A DNA stretch of 64,000 nucleotides, taken from NCBI RefSeq assembly GCF_900103585.1, contig NZ_FNHV01000003.1, positions 522,011 to 586,010 of the forward strand. The letters run 5' to 3'. Within the stretch, counting starts at the first letter, position 1, and each line of letters starts with the position of its first letter. Of this stretch, positions 36,891 through 48,202 are shown piece by piece. The notes under the pieces are model-generated. The model saw nothing but the letters and a program-made list of their open reading frames with translations. It was not told where the DNA came from and did not search any database. The DNA comes from Streptomyces sp. cf386. Lineage in GTDB: Bacteria > Actinomycetota > Actinomycetes > Streptomycetales > Streptomycetaceae. Both the position numbers and the translations under genes were made by a program.

Positions 36891-39391
36891 GCCTCCACCT
36901 CCTCGGGGGCCTCGGTCGCGAGGGTCGCCGGGCCGATGCGGACGAGTGCGCCGGGCAGCGCCCCGGTATCGGAGGCGACGCCGCCACCGGTGGAGTTGAG
37001 CGGGACCCACACCACCCGGTCGGGCATCTCCGTGATCTGCAGCGGGAGTTCGACGACTCCGGCGGGGCCGGTCACGGCCAGTACGTCGCCACTCTTGACG
37101 CCGGCCTCGGCGGCCGTGGCGGCCGACACGCGCACGTGGGCGGCGTGCCGCGTACCGGCGAGTGCCTCGTCGCCCTCCTGGAGAAGGCCCTGGTCGAGCA
37201 GCAGCCGGTGCCCCGCCAGGACGGCCTCACCGGCGGCCGGTCGCGGCAGTTGCTCGGCGGTCTCCAGGGAGTCGGTGGCCCGCGGTCCGTCCCAGGGCCC
37301 GAGCCGGTCGATCTCCGCGCGCGTGGTGCGCAGGTCCGGCAGACCGAGGTGTACGTCCATGGCGTCGGCCAGCATCTGCAGCACGCGCGCGTCGGTCGGG
37401 GCGAGGCGGCGGCTCATCTGGTCGGGCTTGAGCGCCGCCTCGAAGAACCGCACCCGGCCCTCCCAGTTGAGGAAGGTGCCGGCCTTCTCGGCGACGGCGG
37501 CGACCGGAAGCACGACATCGGCGAGTTCGGTCACCTCGCCGGGCCGCAGCTCCAGGGACACCACGAAGCCGACTTCGGCGAGCGCCTCCCGCGCGCGTGC
37601 CGGATCGGGCAGGTCGGCCACCTCGACGCCCGCGACCAGCAGAGCCTGGAGTTCGCCCGTCACGGCGGCCTCGACGATCTGACCGGTGTCACGTCCGTAG
37701 CGGAGCGGGACGTCGGCCAGCCCCCAGACGGCGGCGACCTCCTCACGCGCGCGCGGGTCGGTCGCCGGACGCCCTCCCGGCAGCAGCGACGGCAGCGCAC
37801 CGGCCTCGACGGCACCGCGCTCCCCCGCCCGGCGCGGGATCCACACCAGCTCGGCGCCGGTCGCGGTCGCGGCCCGTACGGCGGCGGTGAGCCCGCCGGC
37901 CACAGCGGCCAGCCGCTCACCGACGACGATCACCGCGCCCTCGGTGCGCAGCGCCTCGGCCGCCTGCGCACCGGATCCGTCCAGGCCGACGCCGCTCGCG
38001 AGCGCGTCCAGCCACTCGGTCTCGGTGCCCGGGGCGGCCGGCAGCAGCGTGCCACCGGCCTTCTCCAGGCCGCGCGTGGCGTGTGTGGCGAGCGAGAAGA
38101 CCTTCTGTCCGTGCTTGCGCCATGCCTTGCGCAGCCGCAGGAAGATGCCGGGCGCCTCCTCCTCGGCCTCGAACCCGGCCAGCAGGACGGCCGGTGCCTT
38201 CTCCAGGGAGGTGTACGAGACGCCCGTACCGTCGAGGTCACGGCCGTGGCCCGCGACCCGGGCCGCCAGGAAGTCGGCCTCCTCGCCGCTGTGCACGCGC
38301 GCGCGGAAGTCGATGTCGTTGGTGTCGAGCGCCACGCGCGCGAACTTGCTGTACGCGTAGGCGTCCTCGACGGTGAGCCGGCCACCGGTCAGGACACCGG
38401 TCCGGCCACGTGAGGCGAGCAGTCCCTGAGCCGCGATCTGCAACGCCTCCGGCCACGAGGCCGGTTCGAGATCGCCCTCGGCGTTGCGCACGAGCGGCGT
38501 CTGGAGCCGGTCGCGCTGCTGGGCGTAGCGGAAGCCGAACCGGCCCTTGTCGCAGATCCACTCCTCGTTGACCTCGGGGTCGTTGGCCGCGAGGCGTCGC
38601 ATGACCTTGCCGCGCCGGTGGTCGGTGCGGGTGGCGCAGCCGCCGGAGCAGTGCTCGCAGACGGACGGCGAGGAGACGAGGTCGAAGGGGCGGGAGCGGA
38701 ACCGGTACGCCGCCGAGGTGAGCGCGCCGACCGGGCAGATCTGGATGGTGTTGCCGGAGAAGTACGACTCGAAGGGGTCGCCCTCACCGGTGCCTACCTG
38801 CTGGAGCGCGCCCCGTTCCAGCAGCTCGATCATCGGGTCGCCCGCGACCTGGTTGGAGAACCGGGTACAGCGTGCGCACAGCACGCACCGCTCGCGGTCG
38901 AGCAGCACCTGCGTGGAGATCGGGACGGGCTTCTCGTACGTCCGCTTGCGTCCCTCGAAGCGGGACTCGGCGTGCCCGTGCGACATGGCCTGGTTCTGCA
39001 GCGGGCACTCGCCGCCCTTGTCGCAGACCGGGCAGTCCAGCGGGTGGTTGATGAGCAGAAGCTCCATCACACCCTGCTGGGCCTTCTCGGCGACCGGCGA
39101 GGTGAGGTGCGTCTTCACGACCATGCCGTCCGTGCACGTGATCGTGCAGGACGCCATCGGCTTGCGCTGGCCCTCGACCTCGACGATGCACTGGCGGCAG
39201 GCGCCGGCCGGGTCGAGGAGGGGGTGGTCGCAGAAGCGCGGGATCTCGATGCCGAGTTCCTCAGCGGCCCGGATGACCAGGGTGCCCTTGGGCACGCTGA
39301 TCTCGACGCCGTCGATGGTCAGCGAGACGAGATCTTCCGGCGGGACCGCCGCCTCTCCCCCTCCCGAGGGAGCGCTGGTGGTCACGGTCAT
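36887..39391 (-). CDS. nuoG: NADH-quinone oxidoreductase subunit G
   Basis: An 834-residue iron-sulphur subunit. The N-terminal ferredoxin-like domain binds a [2Fe-2S] cluster ([15 protein letters not shown] plus an upstream Cys) and two [4Fe-4S] clusters ([13 protein letters not shown] and [10 protein letters not shown]), then CEHCSGGC begins the molybdopterin-oxidoreductase-like domain, which has no cofactor role here. It carries electrons from NuoF to NuoI. Met at 39391 ([10 protein letters not shown]) is four bases into the nuoF stop overlap. Confidence 0.96.
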   Translation of the reverse strand: MTVTTSAPSGGGEAAVPPEDLVSLTIDGVEISVPKGTLVIRAAEELGIEIPRFCDHPLLDPAGACRQCIVEVEGQRKPMASCTITCTDGMVVKTHLTSPVAEKAQQGVMELLLINHPLDCPVCDKGGECPLQNQAMSHGHAESRFEGRKRTYEKPVPISTQVLLDRERCVLCARCTRFSNQVAGDPMIELLERGALQQVGTGEGDPFESYFSGNTIQICPVGALTSAAYRFRSRPFDLVSSPSVCEHCSGGCATRTDHRRGKVMRRLAANDPEVNEEWICDKGRFGFRYAQQRDRLQTPLVRNAEGDLEPASWPEALQIAAQGLLASRGRTGVLTGGRLTVEDAYAYSKFARVALDTNDIDFRARVHSGEEADFLAARVAGHGRDLDGTGVSYTSLEKAPAVLLAGFEAEEEAPGIFLRLRKAWRKHGQKVFSLATHATRGLEKAGGTLLPAAPGTETEWLDALASGVGLDGSGAQAAEALRTEGAVIVVGERLAAVAGGLTAAVRAATATGAELVWIPRRAGERGAVEAGALPSLLPGGRPATDPRAREEVAAVWGLADVPLRYGRDTGQIVEAAVTGELQALLVAGVEVADLPDPARAREALAEVGFVVSLELRPGEVTELADVVLPVAAVAEKAGTFLNWEGRVRFFEAALKPDQMSRRLAPTDARVLQMLADAMDVHLGLPDLRTTRAEIDRLGPWDGPRATDSLETAEQLPRPAAGEAVLAGHRLLLDQGLLQEGDEALAGTRHAAHVRVSAATAAEAGVKSGDVLAVTGPAGVVELPLQITEMPDRVVWVPLNSTGGGVASDTGALPGALVRIGPATLATEAPEEVEA

Positions 39392-40740
39392 GCGTTCACC
39401 TCCGTGCGGGAGTCGGCCCAGACCGTCGACTTGGCCGGGTCGAAGGGGCAGCCACGGCCCGTGATGTGCTGCTCGTACTCCTCGCGGAAGTACTTCAGCG
39501 AGGAGAAGATCGGCGAGGCGGCACCGTCGCCGAGGGCGCAGAAGGACTTGCCGTTGATGTTGTCGGCGATGTCGTTCAGCTTGTCGAGGTCGCTCATCAC
39601 GCCCTTGCCGGCCTCGATGTCGCGCAACAACTGCACGAGCCAGTAGGTGCCTTCGCGGCAGGGTGTGCACTTGCCGCAGGACTCGTGGGCGTAGAACTCG
39701 GTCCAGCGGGTGACGGCGCGTACGACGCAGGTCGTCTCGTCGAAGCACTGGAGAGCCTTGGTGCCGAGCATGGAACCGGCGGCGCCCACTCCCTCGTAGT
39801 CAAGGGGGACGTCGAGATGCTCGTCGGTGAACATCGGCGTCGAGGAGCCGCCGGGCGTCCAGAACTTCAGCCGGTGCCCGGGTCGCATTCCGCCGCTCAT
39901 CTCCAGGAGCTGGCGGAGGGTGATGCCGAGCGGGGCCTCGTACTGGCCGGGGCTCGCGACATGGCCGCTGAGCGAGTAGAGCGTGAAGCCCGGGGACTTC
40001 TCGCTGCCCATCGACCGGAACCACTCTTTGCCCCGATGCAGAATCGCGGGAACCGACGCGATCGACTCGACGTTGTTCACAACAGTTGGGCAGGCATAGA
40101 GACCTGCCACCGCAGGGAAGGGGGGACGAAGCCGCGGTTGACCACGGCGGCCTTCGAGCGAGTCGAGCAGTGCGGTCTCCTCACCGCAGATGTACGCGCC
40201 CGCGCCCGCGTGCACGGTGAGTTCGAGGTCGAGGCCACTGCCCAGGATGTTCTCGCCGAGGTAGCCGGCCGCGTAGGCCTCGCGCACGGCCTCGTGCAAC
40301 CGCCGCAGAACAGGGACGACTTCACCACGCAGATAGATGAAGGCATGCGAAGACCTGATGGCATAACACGCGATGACAATGCCCTCGATGAGGCTATGCG
40401 GGTTCGCGAAGAGGAGCGGAATGTCCTTACAGGTTCCGGGCTCCGATTCGTCGGCGTTGACAACTAGATAGTGCGGTTTTCCATCACCCTGGGGAATGAA
40501 CTGCCATTTCATTCCCGTCGGGAATCCCGCGCCGCCGCGCCCGCGCAGACCTGAGTCCTTGACGTACGCGATCAGGTCGTCCGGCGACATGGCGAGCGCC
40601 TTGCGAAGTCCCTCGTATCCTTCGTGCCTTCGGTAGACGTCCAGCGTCCAGGACCTGTCCTCGTCCCAGAAGGCCGACAGCACGGGTGCGAGCAGCTTCT
40701 CGGGGCTCGTGTCTTTCAGCTCGGGTGCCAAGGTCATCAC
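39388..40740 (-). CDS. nuoF: NADH-quinone oxidoreductase subunit F (NADH and FMN binding)
   Basis: A 450-residue subunit that oxidises [20 protein letters not shown] is the NADH/FMN Gly-rich loop, [18 protein letters not shown] the FMN-binding region, and [12 protein letters not shown] with a later Cys ([10 protein letters not shown]) binds [4Fe-4S] cluster N3. The frame opens GTG ATG, and the GTG at 40740 overlaps the nuoE stop by four bases. Confidence 0.97.
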   Translation of the reverse strand: MMTLAPELKDTSPEKLLAPVLSAFWDEDRSWTLDVYRRHEGYEGLRKALAMSPDDLIAYVKDSGLRGRGGAGFPTGMKWQFIPQGDGKPHYLVVNADESEPGTCKDIPLLFANPHSLIEGIVIACYAIRSSHAFIYLRGEVVPVLRRLHEAVREAYAAGYLGENILGSGLDLELTVHAGAGAYICGEETALLDSLEGRRGQPRLRPPFPAVAGLYACPTVVNNVESIASVPAILHRGKEWFRSMGSEKSPGFTLYSLSGHVASPGQYEAPLGITLRQLLEMSGGMRPGHRLKFWTPGGSSTPMFTDEHLDVPLDYEGVGAAGSMLGTKALQCFDETTCVVRAVTRWTEFYAHESCGKCTPCREGTYWLVQLLRDIEAGKGVMSDLDKLNDIADNINGKSFCALGDGAASPIFSSLKYFREEYEQHITGRGCPFDPAKSTVWADSRTEVNA

Positions 40741-41609
40741 TCCCCCTCCTCGGCGGTAGGCCCTGCCGGATGGGCGGGGTCGGATGCCGATGTGTCCTGC
40801 GGCGCGTCATGCGAACTGAGGTGTTCGGTCGGTGACGGCTCGTGCACCGCACCGTCCTGCGGCTCCTCGTGGGGGCCGCCCTCCCGCGGATGGACCACGC
40901 GCGCGGGTGCGGTCTCTCCCCTGGCCAGGCGGAGGCCCACCAGCGACGCCGGTCCCGCACTGCCGCTCTCCTCGACGGCCCCGGGCCGCTCGTCGGGGAA
41001 GCCGGCCAGAATCCGCGCGGTCTCCTTGAAGGTGCACAGCCGGGCCCCGCGCGTCGGCTCGACGGGCCTGCCCTCGCGCAGGTCGTCGACTAGGCGCTTG
41101 GCGCTGGAGGGGGTCTGGTTGTCGAAGAACTCCCAGTTGACCATCACGACCGGCGCGAAGTCGCAGGCCGCGTTGCACTCGATGTGCTCCAGGGTGACCT
41201 TGCCGTCGTCGGTGGTCTCGCCGTTGCCGACGCCCAGGTGGTCCTGGAGCTCCTCGAAGATCGCGTCACCGCCCATCACCGCGCACAGGGTGTTGGTGCA
41301 GACACCCACCTGGTAGTCACCGCTCGGCTTGCGCCGGTACATGGTGTAGAAGGTGGCGACCGCGGTGACCTCGGCCGTGGTCAGGTGCAGCATGTCCGCG
41401 CAGAACCGCATCCCGGTGCGCGTGACATGCCCCTCCTCCGACTGCACGAGGTGCAGCAACGGCAGGAGGGCGGACCGGGAGTCCGGGTAGCGGGCGATGA
41501 CGTCGCGCGCGTCCCTCTCGAGCCGCTCTCGAACGTCGTCCGGGTAGCCGGGCGCGGGCAGTTCGGGCATGCCCAGGCTGACGCCCCGCTCAGAAGAAGA
41601 GGTGGTCAC
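40737..41609 (-). CDS. nuoE: NADH-quinone oxidoreductase subunit E
   Basis: A 290-residue thioredoxin-like subunit with a [2Fe-2S] cluster: [11 protein letters not shown] and [10 protein letters not shown] supply the four Cys. The conserved fold ends near residue 180; the last hundred residues are Pro/Glu/His-rich ([20 protein letters not shown]) and probably disordered, so the protein is far longer than the 160-170 residues of E. coli NuoE. The GTG at 41609 (VTTSSSERG) has GGGAGG nine bases upstream and overlaps nuoD by four bases. Confidence 0.95.
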   Translation of the reverse strand: MTTSSSERGVSLGMPELPAPGYPDDVRERLERDARDVIARYPDSRSALLPLLHLVQSEEGHVTRTGMRFCADMLHLTTAEVTAVATFYTMYRRKPSGDYQVGVCTNTLCAVMGGDAIFEELQDHLGVGNGETTDDGKVTLEHIECNAACDFAPVVMVNWEFFDNQTPSSAKRLVDDLREGRPVEPTRGARLCTFKETARILAGFPDERPGAVEESGSAGPASLVGLRLARGETAPARVVHPREGGPHEEPQDGAVHEPSPTEHLSSHDAPQDTSASDPAHPAGPTAEEGE

Positions 41610-42928
41610 CGGTCGACGCCTCCCATCACGGGGTCGATGGACGCGACGGCGACGATGACGTCGGCGACCTGGCCGCCCTCGCACATCGCCGCCATGGCCT
41701 GCAGGTTGGTGAAGGACGGGTCCCGGAAGTGGACCCGGAAGGGACGGGTACCGCCGTCGGACACGGCGTGCACCCCGAGTTCGCCCTTGGGCGACTCGAC
41801 GGCCGCGTACGCCTGTCCCGGCGGGACGCGGAAGCCCTCGGTGACCAGCTTGAAGTGGTGGATCAGGGCCTCCATGGAGGTTCCCATGATCTTCTTGATG
41901 TGGTCGAGGGAGTTGCCGAGCCCGTCCGGTCCCAGGGCGAGCTGGGCGGGCCAGGCGATCTTCTTGTCGGCGACCATGACCGGGCCGGGCTGGAGCCGGT
42001 CCAGGCACTGCTCGACGATCCCGAGCGACTGGCGCATCTCCTCCAGGCGGATCAGGAAGCGCCCGTAGGAGTCGCAGGTGTCGGCGGTCGGGATCTCGAA
42101 GTCGTAGGTCTCGTAGTCGCAGTACGGCTGCGACTTGCGCAGGTCGTGCGGGAGACCGGTGGAACGCAGGATCGGGCCGGTCGCGCCGAGGGCCATGCAG
42201 CCGGCCAGGTCGAGATAGCCGATGTCCTGCATGCGGGCCTTGAAGATGGGGTTCCCGGTGGCGAGCTTGTCGTACTCCGGGAGGTTCTTCTTCATCTTCT
42301 TCACGAACTCGCGGATCTGGTCCACCGCGCCGGGCGGCAGGTCCTGGGCGAGTCCGCCGGGCCGGATGTACGCGTGGTTCATGCGTAGGCCCGTGATGAG
42401 CTCGTAGATGTCGAGAATCATTTCACGATCACGGAATCCGTAGATCATGATCGTGGTGGCGCCGAGTTCCATACCGCCGGTGGCGATGCACACCAGGTGG
42501 GAGGAGAGCCGGTTCAGCTCCATCAGGAGCACCCGGATGATCTTGGTGCGCTCGGTGATCTCGTCCTCGATACCGAGGAGCTTCTCGACGGCGAGACAAT
42601 AGGCGGTCTCGTTGAAGAACGACGTCAGGTAATCCATGCGCGTCACGAACGTGGTGCCCTGCGTCCAGGTCCGGTACTCGAGGTTCTTCTCGATGCCGGT
42701 GTGGAGATAGCCGATGCCGCAGCGGGCCTCGGTGACCGTCTCGCCGTCGATCTCCAGGATCAGGCGGAGCACCCCGTGGGTGGAGGGGTGCTGGGGACCC
42801 ATGTTGAGGACGATGCGCTCGTCGTCGGCGCGGGCCGCGGCCTGGACGACCTCGTCCCAGTCGCCACCGGTGACCGTGTATACGGTGCCCTCGGTGGTCT
42901 CACGGGCAGATGCTGACTGCGTGCTCAC
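41606..42928 (-). CDS. nuoD: NADH-quinone oxidoreductase subunit D
   Basis: A 440-residue 49-kDa-type subunit forming the quinone pocket with Nuo[21 protein letters not shown] is the conserved entry loop with the quinone-binding His, and [15 protein letters not shown] follows it; the family end GGVDR is intact. The protein is separate from NuoC, not fused as in E. coli. GTG at 42928 has GGAGG eight bases upstream and overlaps nuoC by four bases. Confidence 0.97.
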   Translation of the reverse strand: MSTQSASARETTEGTVYTVTGGDWDEVVQAAARADDERIVLNMGPQHPSTHGVLRLILEIDGETVTEARCGIGYLHTGIEKNLEYRTWTQGTTFVTRMDYLTSFFNETAYCLAVEKLLGIEDEITERTKIIRVLLMELNRLSSHLVCIATGGMELGATTIMIYGFRDREMILDIYELITGLRMNHAYIRPGGLAQDLPPGAVDQIREFVKKMKKNLPEYDKLATGNPIFKARMQDIGYLDLAGCMALGATGPILRSTGLPHDLRKSQPYCDYETYDFEIPTADTCDSYGRFLIRLEEMRQSLGIVEQCLDRLQPGPVMVADKKIAWPAQLALGPDGLGNSLDHIKKIMGTSMEALIHHFKLVTEGFRVPPGQAYAAVESPKGELGVHAVSDGGTRPFRVHFRDPSFTNLQAMAAMCEGGQVADVIVAVASIDPVMGGVDR

Positions 42929-43682
42929 GAGTACGACCTCCGCTGGTCCGGAGCCGGGATCTGGGCGCCCTTGTACTCGACGGGGATGCCGCCGAGGGGG
43001 TAGTCCTTGCGCTGCGGGTGGCCCTGCCAGTCGTCCGGCATCATGATCCGCGTCAGCGCGGGGTGACCGTCGAAGACGATGCCGAAGAAGTCGTACGTCT
43101 CGCGCTCGTGCCAGTCGTTCGTCGGATACACGGAGACGAGCGACGGGATGTGCGGGTCGCTGTCGGGGGCGCTGACTTCGAGGCGGATCAGCCGGTTGTG
43201 GGTGATCGAGCGCAGGTGGTAGACGGCGTGCAGCTCGCGCCCCTTGTCGCTCGGGTAGTGGACGCCGCTGACGCCGGTGCACAGTTCGAAGCGCAGGGCC
43301 GGGTCGTCGCGCAGGGTGCGGGCGACGCGGACCAGGTGCTCGCGTTCGACGTGGAAGGTGACCTCGCCGCGGTCGACGACCGTCTTCTCGATGGCGTTGT
43401 CGGGCAGGAGGCCCTGTTCCTCCAGCGCGCCCTCGAGTTCGTCGGCGACCTCGTCGAACCAACCGCCGTAGGGGCGGCTCGCCGGTCCCGGGAGCCGCAC
43501 CGAGCGGACCAGGCCGCCGTAACCGGAGGTGTCGCCGCCGTTGTTGGCGCCGAACATGCCGCGCTGGACGCGGATCTCCTCGCCGCCCTGGCCGCGCTGG
43601 CCGGGGAGGTTGGAGGAGGACAGGTCCTTCTCGGGGTTGACCCCGTTCGACCCGTTCGCCCCGTTGGTGCCGTTCGCGTCAC

Positions 43683-43686
<4 letters not shown>
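42925..43686 (-). CDS. nuoC: NADH-quinone oxidoreductase subunit C
   Basis: A 253-residue 30-kDa-type peripheral subunit. [20 protein letters not shown] followed by [20 protein letters not shown] is the diagnostic C-terminal signature. The first 35 residues are low complexity ([13 protein letters not shown]) and coded by short repeats, an extension not needed for the fold. GTG at 43686 overlaps nuoB by four bases. Confidence 0.96.
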
Positions 43687-44237
<551 letters not shown>

Positions 44238-44252
44238 GTCGTTAAAGGCCCC

Positions 44253-44612
44253 TCAGTCCCATTCCAGGCCGCCGCGCCGCCATACGTACGCGTACGCGAC
44301 GAAGACGGTGAGCACGAAGAGCAGCATCTCCACGAGCCCGAAAATCCCCAGGGAGTCGAAGGTGACGGCCCAGGGGTAGAGGAAGACGATCTCGATATCG
44401 AAAATGATGAAGAGCATCGCCGTCAGGTAGTACTTGATGGGGAAGCGCCCGCCGCCGGCCGGCGTGGGGGTCGGCTCGATACCGCACTCGTAGGCCTCGA
44501 GCTTGGCCCGGTTGTATCGCTTCGGACCGATCAGCGTGGCCATGACCACGGAGAAGATCGCAAAGCCTGCCCCGAGGGCTCCCAGTACGAGGATGGGCGC
44601 ATACGCGTTCAC
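44253..44612 (-). CDS. nuoA: NADH-quinone oxidoreductase subunit A
   Basis: A 119-residue subunit with three helices, first gene of the operon. YECGIEPTPTPAGGGRFPIK is the conserved loop with the Cys that sits over the quinone channel, and FIIFDIEIVFLYPWAV the second helix. The GTG at 44612 is preceded by GAGGAGCGAGGAGCG. Promoter and Rex operator lie upstream at about 44720-44790. Confidence 0.97.
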   Translation of the reverse strand: MNAYAPILVLGALGAGFAIFSVVMATLIGPKRYNRAKLEAYECGIEPTPTPAGGGRFPIKYYLTAMLFIIFDIEIVFLYPWAVTFDSLGIFGLVEMLLFVLTVFVAYAYVWRRGGLEWD

Positions 44613-44719
44613 CGCTCCTCGCTCCTCTCAGTCGGCACTGACTGCTGGCGGTTGCACTGGGCTCACAGCCGCCCCACCGATCCCACGAGCCCCGCTCGTC
44701 CCGGCGAAGATCGAGAACA

Positions 44720-44735
44720 TGTGAAGCAGGTCACA
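44720..44735. promoter_or_regulatory. Rex operator upstream of nuoA
   Basis: On the minus strand this reads TGTGACCTGCTTCACA, differing from the Streptomyces Rex consensus TGTGAACNNNTTCACA at one base. It is 108 bases ahead of the nuoA start. Rex represses respiratory genes when NADH is low relative to NAD+ and is released by NADH; nuo is a known Rex target in Streptomyces. A TAAGAT box (minus strand, 44757-44752) would place the transcript start just before the site, giving block by roadblock. Confidence 0.8.
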
Positions 44736-44769
44736 AGCCCAACTGCCTCGCATCTTATGCCCGCCGCTC

Positions 44770-44785
44770 TGTGATCTGCGACACG
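44770..44785. promoter_or_regulatory. Second, weaker Rex-like site
   Basis: TGTGATCTGCGACACG keeps the GTG-N8-CAC spacing of a Rex site but matches the consensus less well. It begins exactly 50 bases from the strong site, on about the same face of the helix, and lies upstream of the likely -10 box. Confidence 0.4.
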
Positions 44786-45355
44786 GGGTATTACACAAGC
44801 TTTGTGATCTCCACCACCTGACGAAGGATCATGAAGCCGGATGAGCGGTGATCTTCATACGAGAAGCGTCCGAGTGATCACCAGAGGTGACATTTTCGCT
44901 CGTCGGCGCAGCTCGGAGGGTGCTTCTCCATATCAAGAGAGTTCTCTTGCATGCAAATTGGTGCTGGACGGGGGGTCTTGGTAGAGGAGCCCGTTCACAC
45001 CCCGGAGGGAGCTTTGAAGCGAGATGTGGACACGTGCACGCGTTCACGAGCGACACGGGGCGGGATTCGGCACGGGACGCGCACGGTCTCGTAATCGTTG
45101 CGTGACCTCCACCACATCAATGAGAGACCTCTGAGAACCGGGCTTGGCCACCGGTCCTAACAAGTGGTAGGTGCTGGGCAATACGGACTTAATGATGAAA
45201 GGCCGTGATCACGGGCGTGTTGGGGTGCGTCCACAATGTCCGTTACGGCGTCAATAAAGGGCGGCGTTCAGGGGAATTGGGGCGGCCATTGAACAACTGT
45301 GGCGCAGCACACGTTCCTTGAAGGTATGGAGGAGCCCCTGATACCGGTTGTTCTC

Positions 45356-46159
45356 ATGTCCCACACCGCTCACATACGTAGCCACCGGAAGCCCCGCCGC
45401 AGCGCGTCGTCGTCCATAGCGATGCGTGCCGGAGTTGCCGGTGGCGTCCTCAGCATGGCAGCGGCGGGTGCGTCGGCCACGGCGAACGCCGCCGAGCCGG
45501 TGACCCAGACCATCGAACTGCCCACCCTCACGGGTGACCTGGCGGACCAGCTCGCCCAGTCCGCGGACGCCACTCAGCTGGCGGCGGCGAACTACGAGCT
45601 CGACGCCGAGCGCGACGCGGCCGCCGCGGCTGCGGCCAAGGAAGCCAAGAAGGACCTCGCTGAGGCCGAGAAGAAGGCCGAGGCGAAGAAGAAGGCCGAG
45701 GAGGCCCGTAGGGCCGCCGCAGAGGCCGCCGCCTCGCGCAGCACGGAGCGGGCCACCCTGTCCGCCTCCGCGTCCACGAGCACCAACGTGGCCGCTCCCG
45801 CCAGCGGCAGCGTCGGGACGGTCATCTCCTTCCTCCAGGCACAGGTGGGCGACGCGTACGTCCTGGGTGCCACCGGCCCCAACGCATGGGACTGCTCCAG
45901 CCTGGTCCAGGCCGCGTTCAAGCAGGTCGGCGTCGACCTGCCGCGGGTCTCGCAGGACCAGTCGATGGCCGGCACCGACATCCCGCTCTCGCAGGTCCAG
46001 GTCGGCGACATCCTCTACTGGGGTGGCAAGGGCTCCGCCTACCACGTGGGCGTCTACATCGGGAACGGCCAGTACCTGGACGCGGCGAACCCGTCCAAGG
46101 GCGTCGTCATCCAGGACCTTTCCGGGTACCCGGCGTCGGGCGCGGTGCGCGTGCTCTGA
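45356..46159 (+). CDS. Secreted NlpC/P60-family peptidoglycan hydrolase
   Basis: A 267-residue exported endopeptidase of peptide stems. MSHTAHIRSHRKPRRS is a long basic signal N-region, with cleavage near ATANA at about residue 46. A charged Ala/Glu/Lys coiled coil (about 85-130) and a Ser/Ala linker lead to the NlpC/P60 domain: catalytic Cys in NAWDCSSLVQAAF, His in SAYHVGVYIG. It resembles the SWL-like hydrolases of Streptomyces. The start at 45356 is the usual annotated one, though the GGAGGAG site is too far upstream; Met at 45326 is an alternative. Confidence 0.9.
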   Translation: MSHTAHIRSHRKPRRSASSSIAMRAGVAGGVLSMAAAGASATANAAEPVTQTIELPTLTGDLADQLAQSADATQLAAANYELDAERDAAAAAAAKEAKKDLAEAEKKAEAKKKAEEARRAAAEAAASRSTERATLSASASTSTNVAAPASGSVGTVISFLQAQVGDAYVLGATGPNAWDCSSLVQAAFKQVGVDLPRVSQDQSMAGTDIPLSQVQVGDILYWGGKGSAYHVGVYIGNGQYLDAANPSKGVVIQDLSGYPASGAVRVL

Positions 46160-46185
46160 CGTACGGTCGTACGCAGGCGTACGGA

Positions 46186-46218
46186 AGGGGCCGCAGCCGC
46201 TCGGGGGCAGCGGCCCCT
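46186..46218. terminator. Bidirectional hairpin between NlpC/P60 and FAD enzyme genes
   Basis: GGGGCCGC (46187-46194) pairs with GCGGCCCC (46210-46217), with a flanking A-T pair, around a 15-base loop. It lies between convergent stops at 46159 and 46268. Confidence 0.65.
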
Positions 46219-46267
46219 CCGTCCTTTCCTGGGCGATCCTCCGCCCGGTCCCGGGTGACCCTCCGCC

Positions 46268-48094
46268 CTACCCGAGGTCGAAGGTGTTGGGCAGGCCCAG
46301 CTTGTGGCGCACCTCGTCGATCCGCTTGAGGGGTTCCAGCTCCGGGGGCCGGTAGAGCTCCCAGATCTCACAGCGGTCGGCGCCCGAATTGTCCGCGTCC
46401 AGGAGCGCGTTGACCGCGAGGCGGGCCGACTCGTTGGCGCCCTCCATCGTCGCCAGGTCCACGTCGGTGCGGACGTAGTCGCCCGCGAGGAAGAAGTTCG
46501 GGACCTTTGTGCGGGCCGTGGGGCGGTTGTAGAGCGTGCCCGTGGGGTGGATGAGGAGTTGCTCGCGGTTCTGCGGGTCGGGGCCGCCCAGGCCCGTCAC
46601 CGCCGGGTCCATGAACCAGCCTAGGCGGTCTTCGTCCCGGAGCGTGGTCTTGCCGGCGTCGTTGAGGCCGTCCTTCAACTGGGCCCAGAGTTCGGCGACG
46701 ACCTCCTCCTTGGTGCACTCCTTGGCCGTCTTGCCGTAGAGGATGCCCGGCTTGTCCCACTCCGAGATGATGGCGGAGAGGCAGTCGTGGGCGCGGCCGT
46801 CGCCGTAGTCGCCCGAGAAGTCCCGTCCGTCCCAGAATTGGGCCTGGCCGATGCCGGTCACCGACCACGGTGAGTCGAGGCAGTTGATGTGGCCGTGCAC
46901 GACGGGTGTGGGCGTGCGCAGGTAGAACATCACGCCGGTCATCCAGTCGGTCTGGAGGGCGTCACAGCGCGCGAGCTGCGGGTCCGCCGCGCGCAGGGCC
47001 GGTCCCCACGTCACGCGCGCGTGCTCGACCGGGAGCGCGGAGATGTAGTGGTCGGCGGTGACGGTGCGTTCGTCGCCGCCGTCGCGGGCCGAGACGCGGA
47101 CGCCGGTCACGCGGGCGCCGTCGTGGAGGACCTCGCGGACCTGGGCGCCGTGGACGAACTCGACGCCGAGGGAGCGCAGGTGGGTGTCCCAGGGGTCGAT
47201 CCAGGCCTCGCTGGTGGGGGCGTTGAGGATGCGGTCGACATCGGCGTCGCCGTCCATGCCGCGGCCGAGCAGGCCCCACAGCAGCAGGGCCTCGATGATG
47301 ACCCGGCCGACGGTCCGGGTGGACGCGACCTCCGCGCGCGTGGCGACGAGGTTGCGGGTCTGGCCGATGCCGAGGAGGGTCCGGTACTCGTCGCTCATCT
47401 CCTCGGCGCGGATGAAGTCCCACCACGCGACCTTCTCCCACACCTCCTCGCGTCGGGCGTCGCAGCTGGTGAGGTGGACGAGGAGGCGGTCGGCGAAGTA
47501 GGCCGCCTCGTGGGCGGGGAGGCGGGTGCCGAGGTCCAGCACCGAGAGGACCTGATCGCGGATCCAGCCGAGGGTGAGGTCGCCGGGGCGGGGCGGGGTG
47601 GTGGCGCGGCGGAGCGGGAAGTGTAGGTCGGGGCGGCCGCCTGCGCGGGCGAACAGGGCCTCGGTGCCGCTGACGAGGTTGTCGTGGACGCCGCCTGCGT
47701 TGCCGGTGACGGGGATGCGGCGCATCGTGTCCGGCAGGTTCCGGTAGAAGCCGGGGAAGAAGCGGAAGCCGTGCTCGGCGGGGAGGTCCGCGCGGCCACC
47801 GGCGGCCGTGCCGGGGACGGGCATCGAACGGGCCTTGCCGCCGAGGGTGTCGTAGTACTCGTAGACGGTGACGGCGTAGCCGCGTTCGGCGAGTTCGTGG
47901 GCGGCGCTCAGTCCGGAGACTCCGCCGCCGAGGACGGCGACGTGCTTGCCGGACGCGGCCCGCGCGCTGCCCGCGGGCCATAAGGCGAGGGCGCCGGCCA
48001 CTCCCCCGGCACCGGCCAGGAAGCGTCTGCGGGAGTGGCCGGATCGCGTGTGACCTGTCTTCTCCTGGGGCTCCTGCGTGTGTTCTGTTGTCAT
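46268..48094 (-). CDS. Tat-exported FAD-dependent desaturase/dehydroxylase-like oxidoreductase
   Basis: A 608-residue flavoprotein. HSRRRFLAGAGGVAGALALWP (about residues 20-41) carries a twin-arginine export signal. AVLGGGVSGLSAAHELAERG then YEYYDTLGGKARS bind FAD, and the C-terminal LAGDYVRTDVDLATMEGANESA is the flavin-proximal signature of the amine oxidase/phytoene desaturase superfamily. Relatives include hydroxysqualene dehydroxylase (HpnE) and phytoene desaturases. Export by Tat with bound FAD is unusual among them. The substrate is unknown; no hopanoid or carotenoid genes are adjacent. Confidence 0.85.
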   Translation of the reverse strand: MTTEHTQEPQEKTGHTRSGHSRRRFLAGAGGVAGALALWPAGSARAASGKHVAVLGGGVSGLSAAHELAERGYAVTVYEYYDTLGGKARSMPVPGTAAGGRADLPAEHGFRFFPGFYRNLPDTMRRIPVTGNAGGVHDNLVSGTEALFARAGGRPDLHFPLRRATTPPRPGDLTLGWIRDQVLSVLDLGTRLPAHEAAYFADRLLVHLTSCDARREEVWEKVAWWDFIRAEEMSDEYRTLLGIGQTRNLVATRAEVASTRTVGRVIIEALLLWGLLGRGMDGDADVDRILNAPTSEAWIDPWDTHLRSLGVEFVHGAQVREVLHDGARVTGVRVSARDGGDERTVTADHYISALPVEHARVTWGPALRAADPQLARCDALQTDWMTGVMFYLRTPTPVVHGHINCLDSPWSVTGIGQAQFWDGRDFSGDYGDGRAHDCLSAIISEWDKPGILYGKTAKECTKEEVVAELWAQLKDGLNDAGKTTLRDEDRLGWFMDPAVTGLGGPDPQNREQLLIHPTGTLYNRPTARTKVPNFFLAGDYVRTDVDLATMEGANESARLAVNALLDADNSGADRCEIWELYRPPELEPLKRIDEVRHKLGLPNTFDLG

Positions 48095-48202
48095 GAGTCC
48101 CGGAGGGTAGGGAGGGTTCGCCGAGGTCGGAAGCCTGTTTCACGCCCGGCCACAGCATCCTCACAACCCGCGACGAGAGAAAGACAGAAGGGGAGAAAAG
48201 CG

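Larger units (their letters stand above)
44613..45355. other. Regulatory region between nuoA and the NlpC/P60 gene
   Basis: 743 bases without a convincing gene. The part nearest nuoA holds a Rex operator (44720-44735), a -10-like box on the minus strand (44752-44757) and a second Rex-like site (44770-44785). Further right are a short inverted repeat CACAA-GCT-TTGTG (44794-44806) and the palindrome GTGATCAC (44874-44881). The right half must contain the promoter of the NlpC/P60 gene, which I cannot place. Confidence 0.6.

Noticed and set aside
35304..37682. 792-codon plus-strand ORF opposite nuoI, nuoH and nuoG
   Set aside because: It spans three real genes in antisense and has no recognisable domain.
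36887..39391. NuoG as a formate dehydrogenase-like molybdopterin enzyme
   Set aside because: Although the C-terminal half has that fold, the N-terminal [2Fe-2S] domain and operon place it firmly as NuoG.
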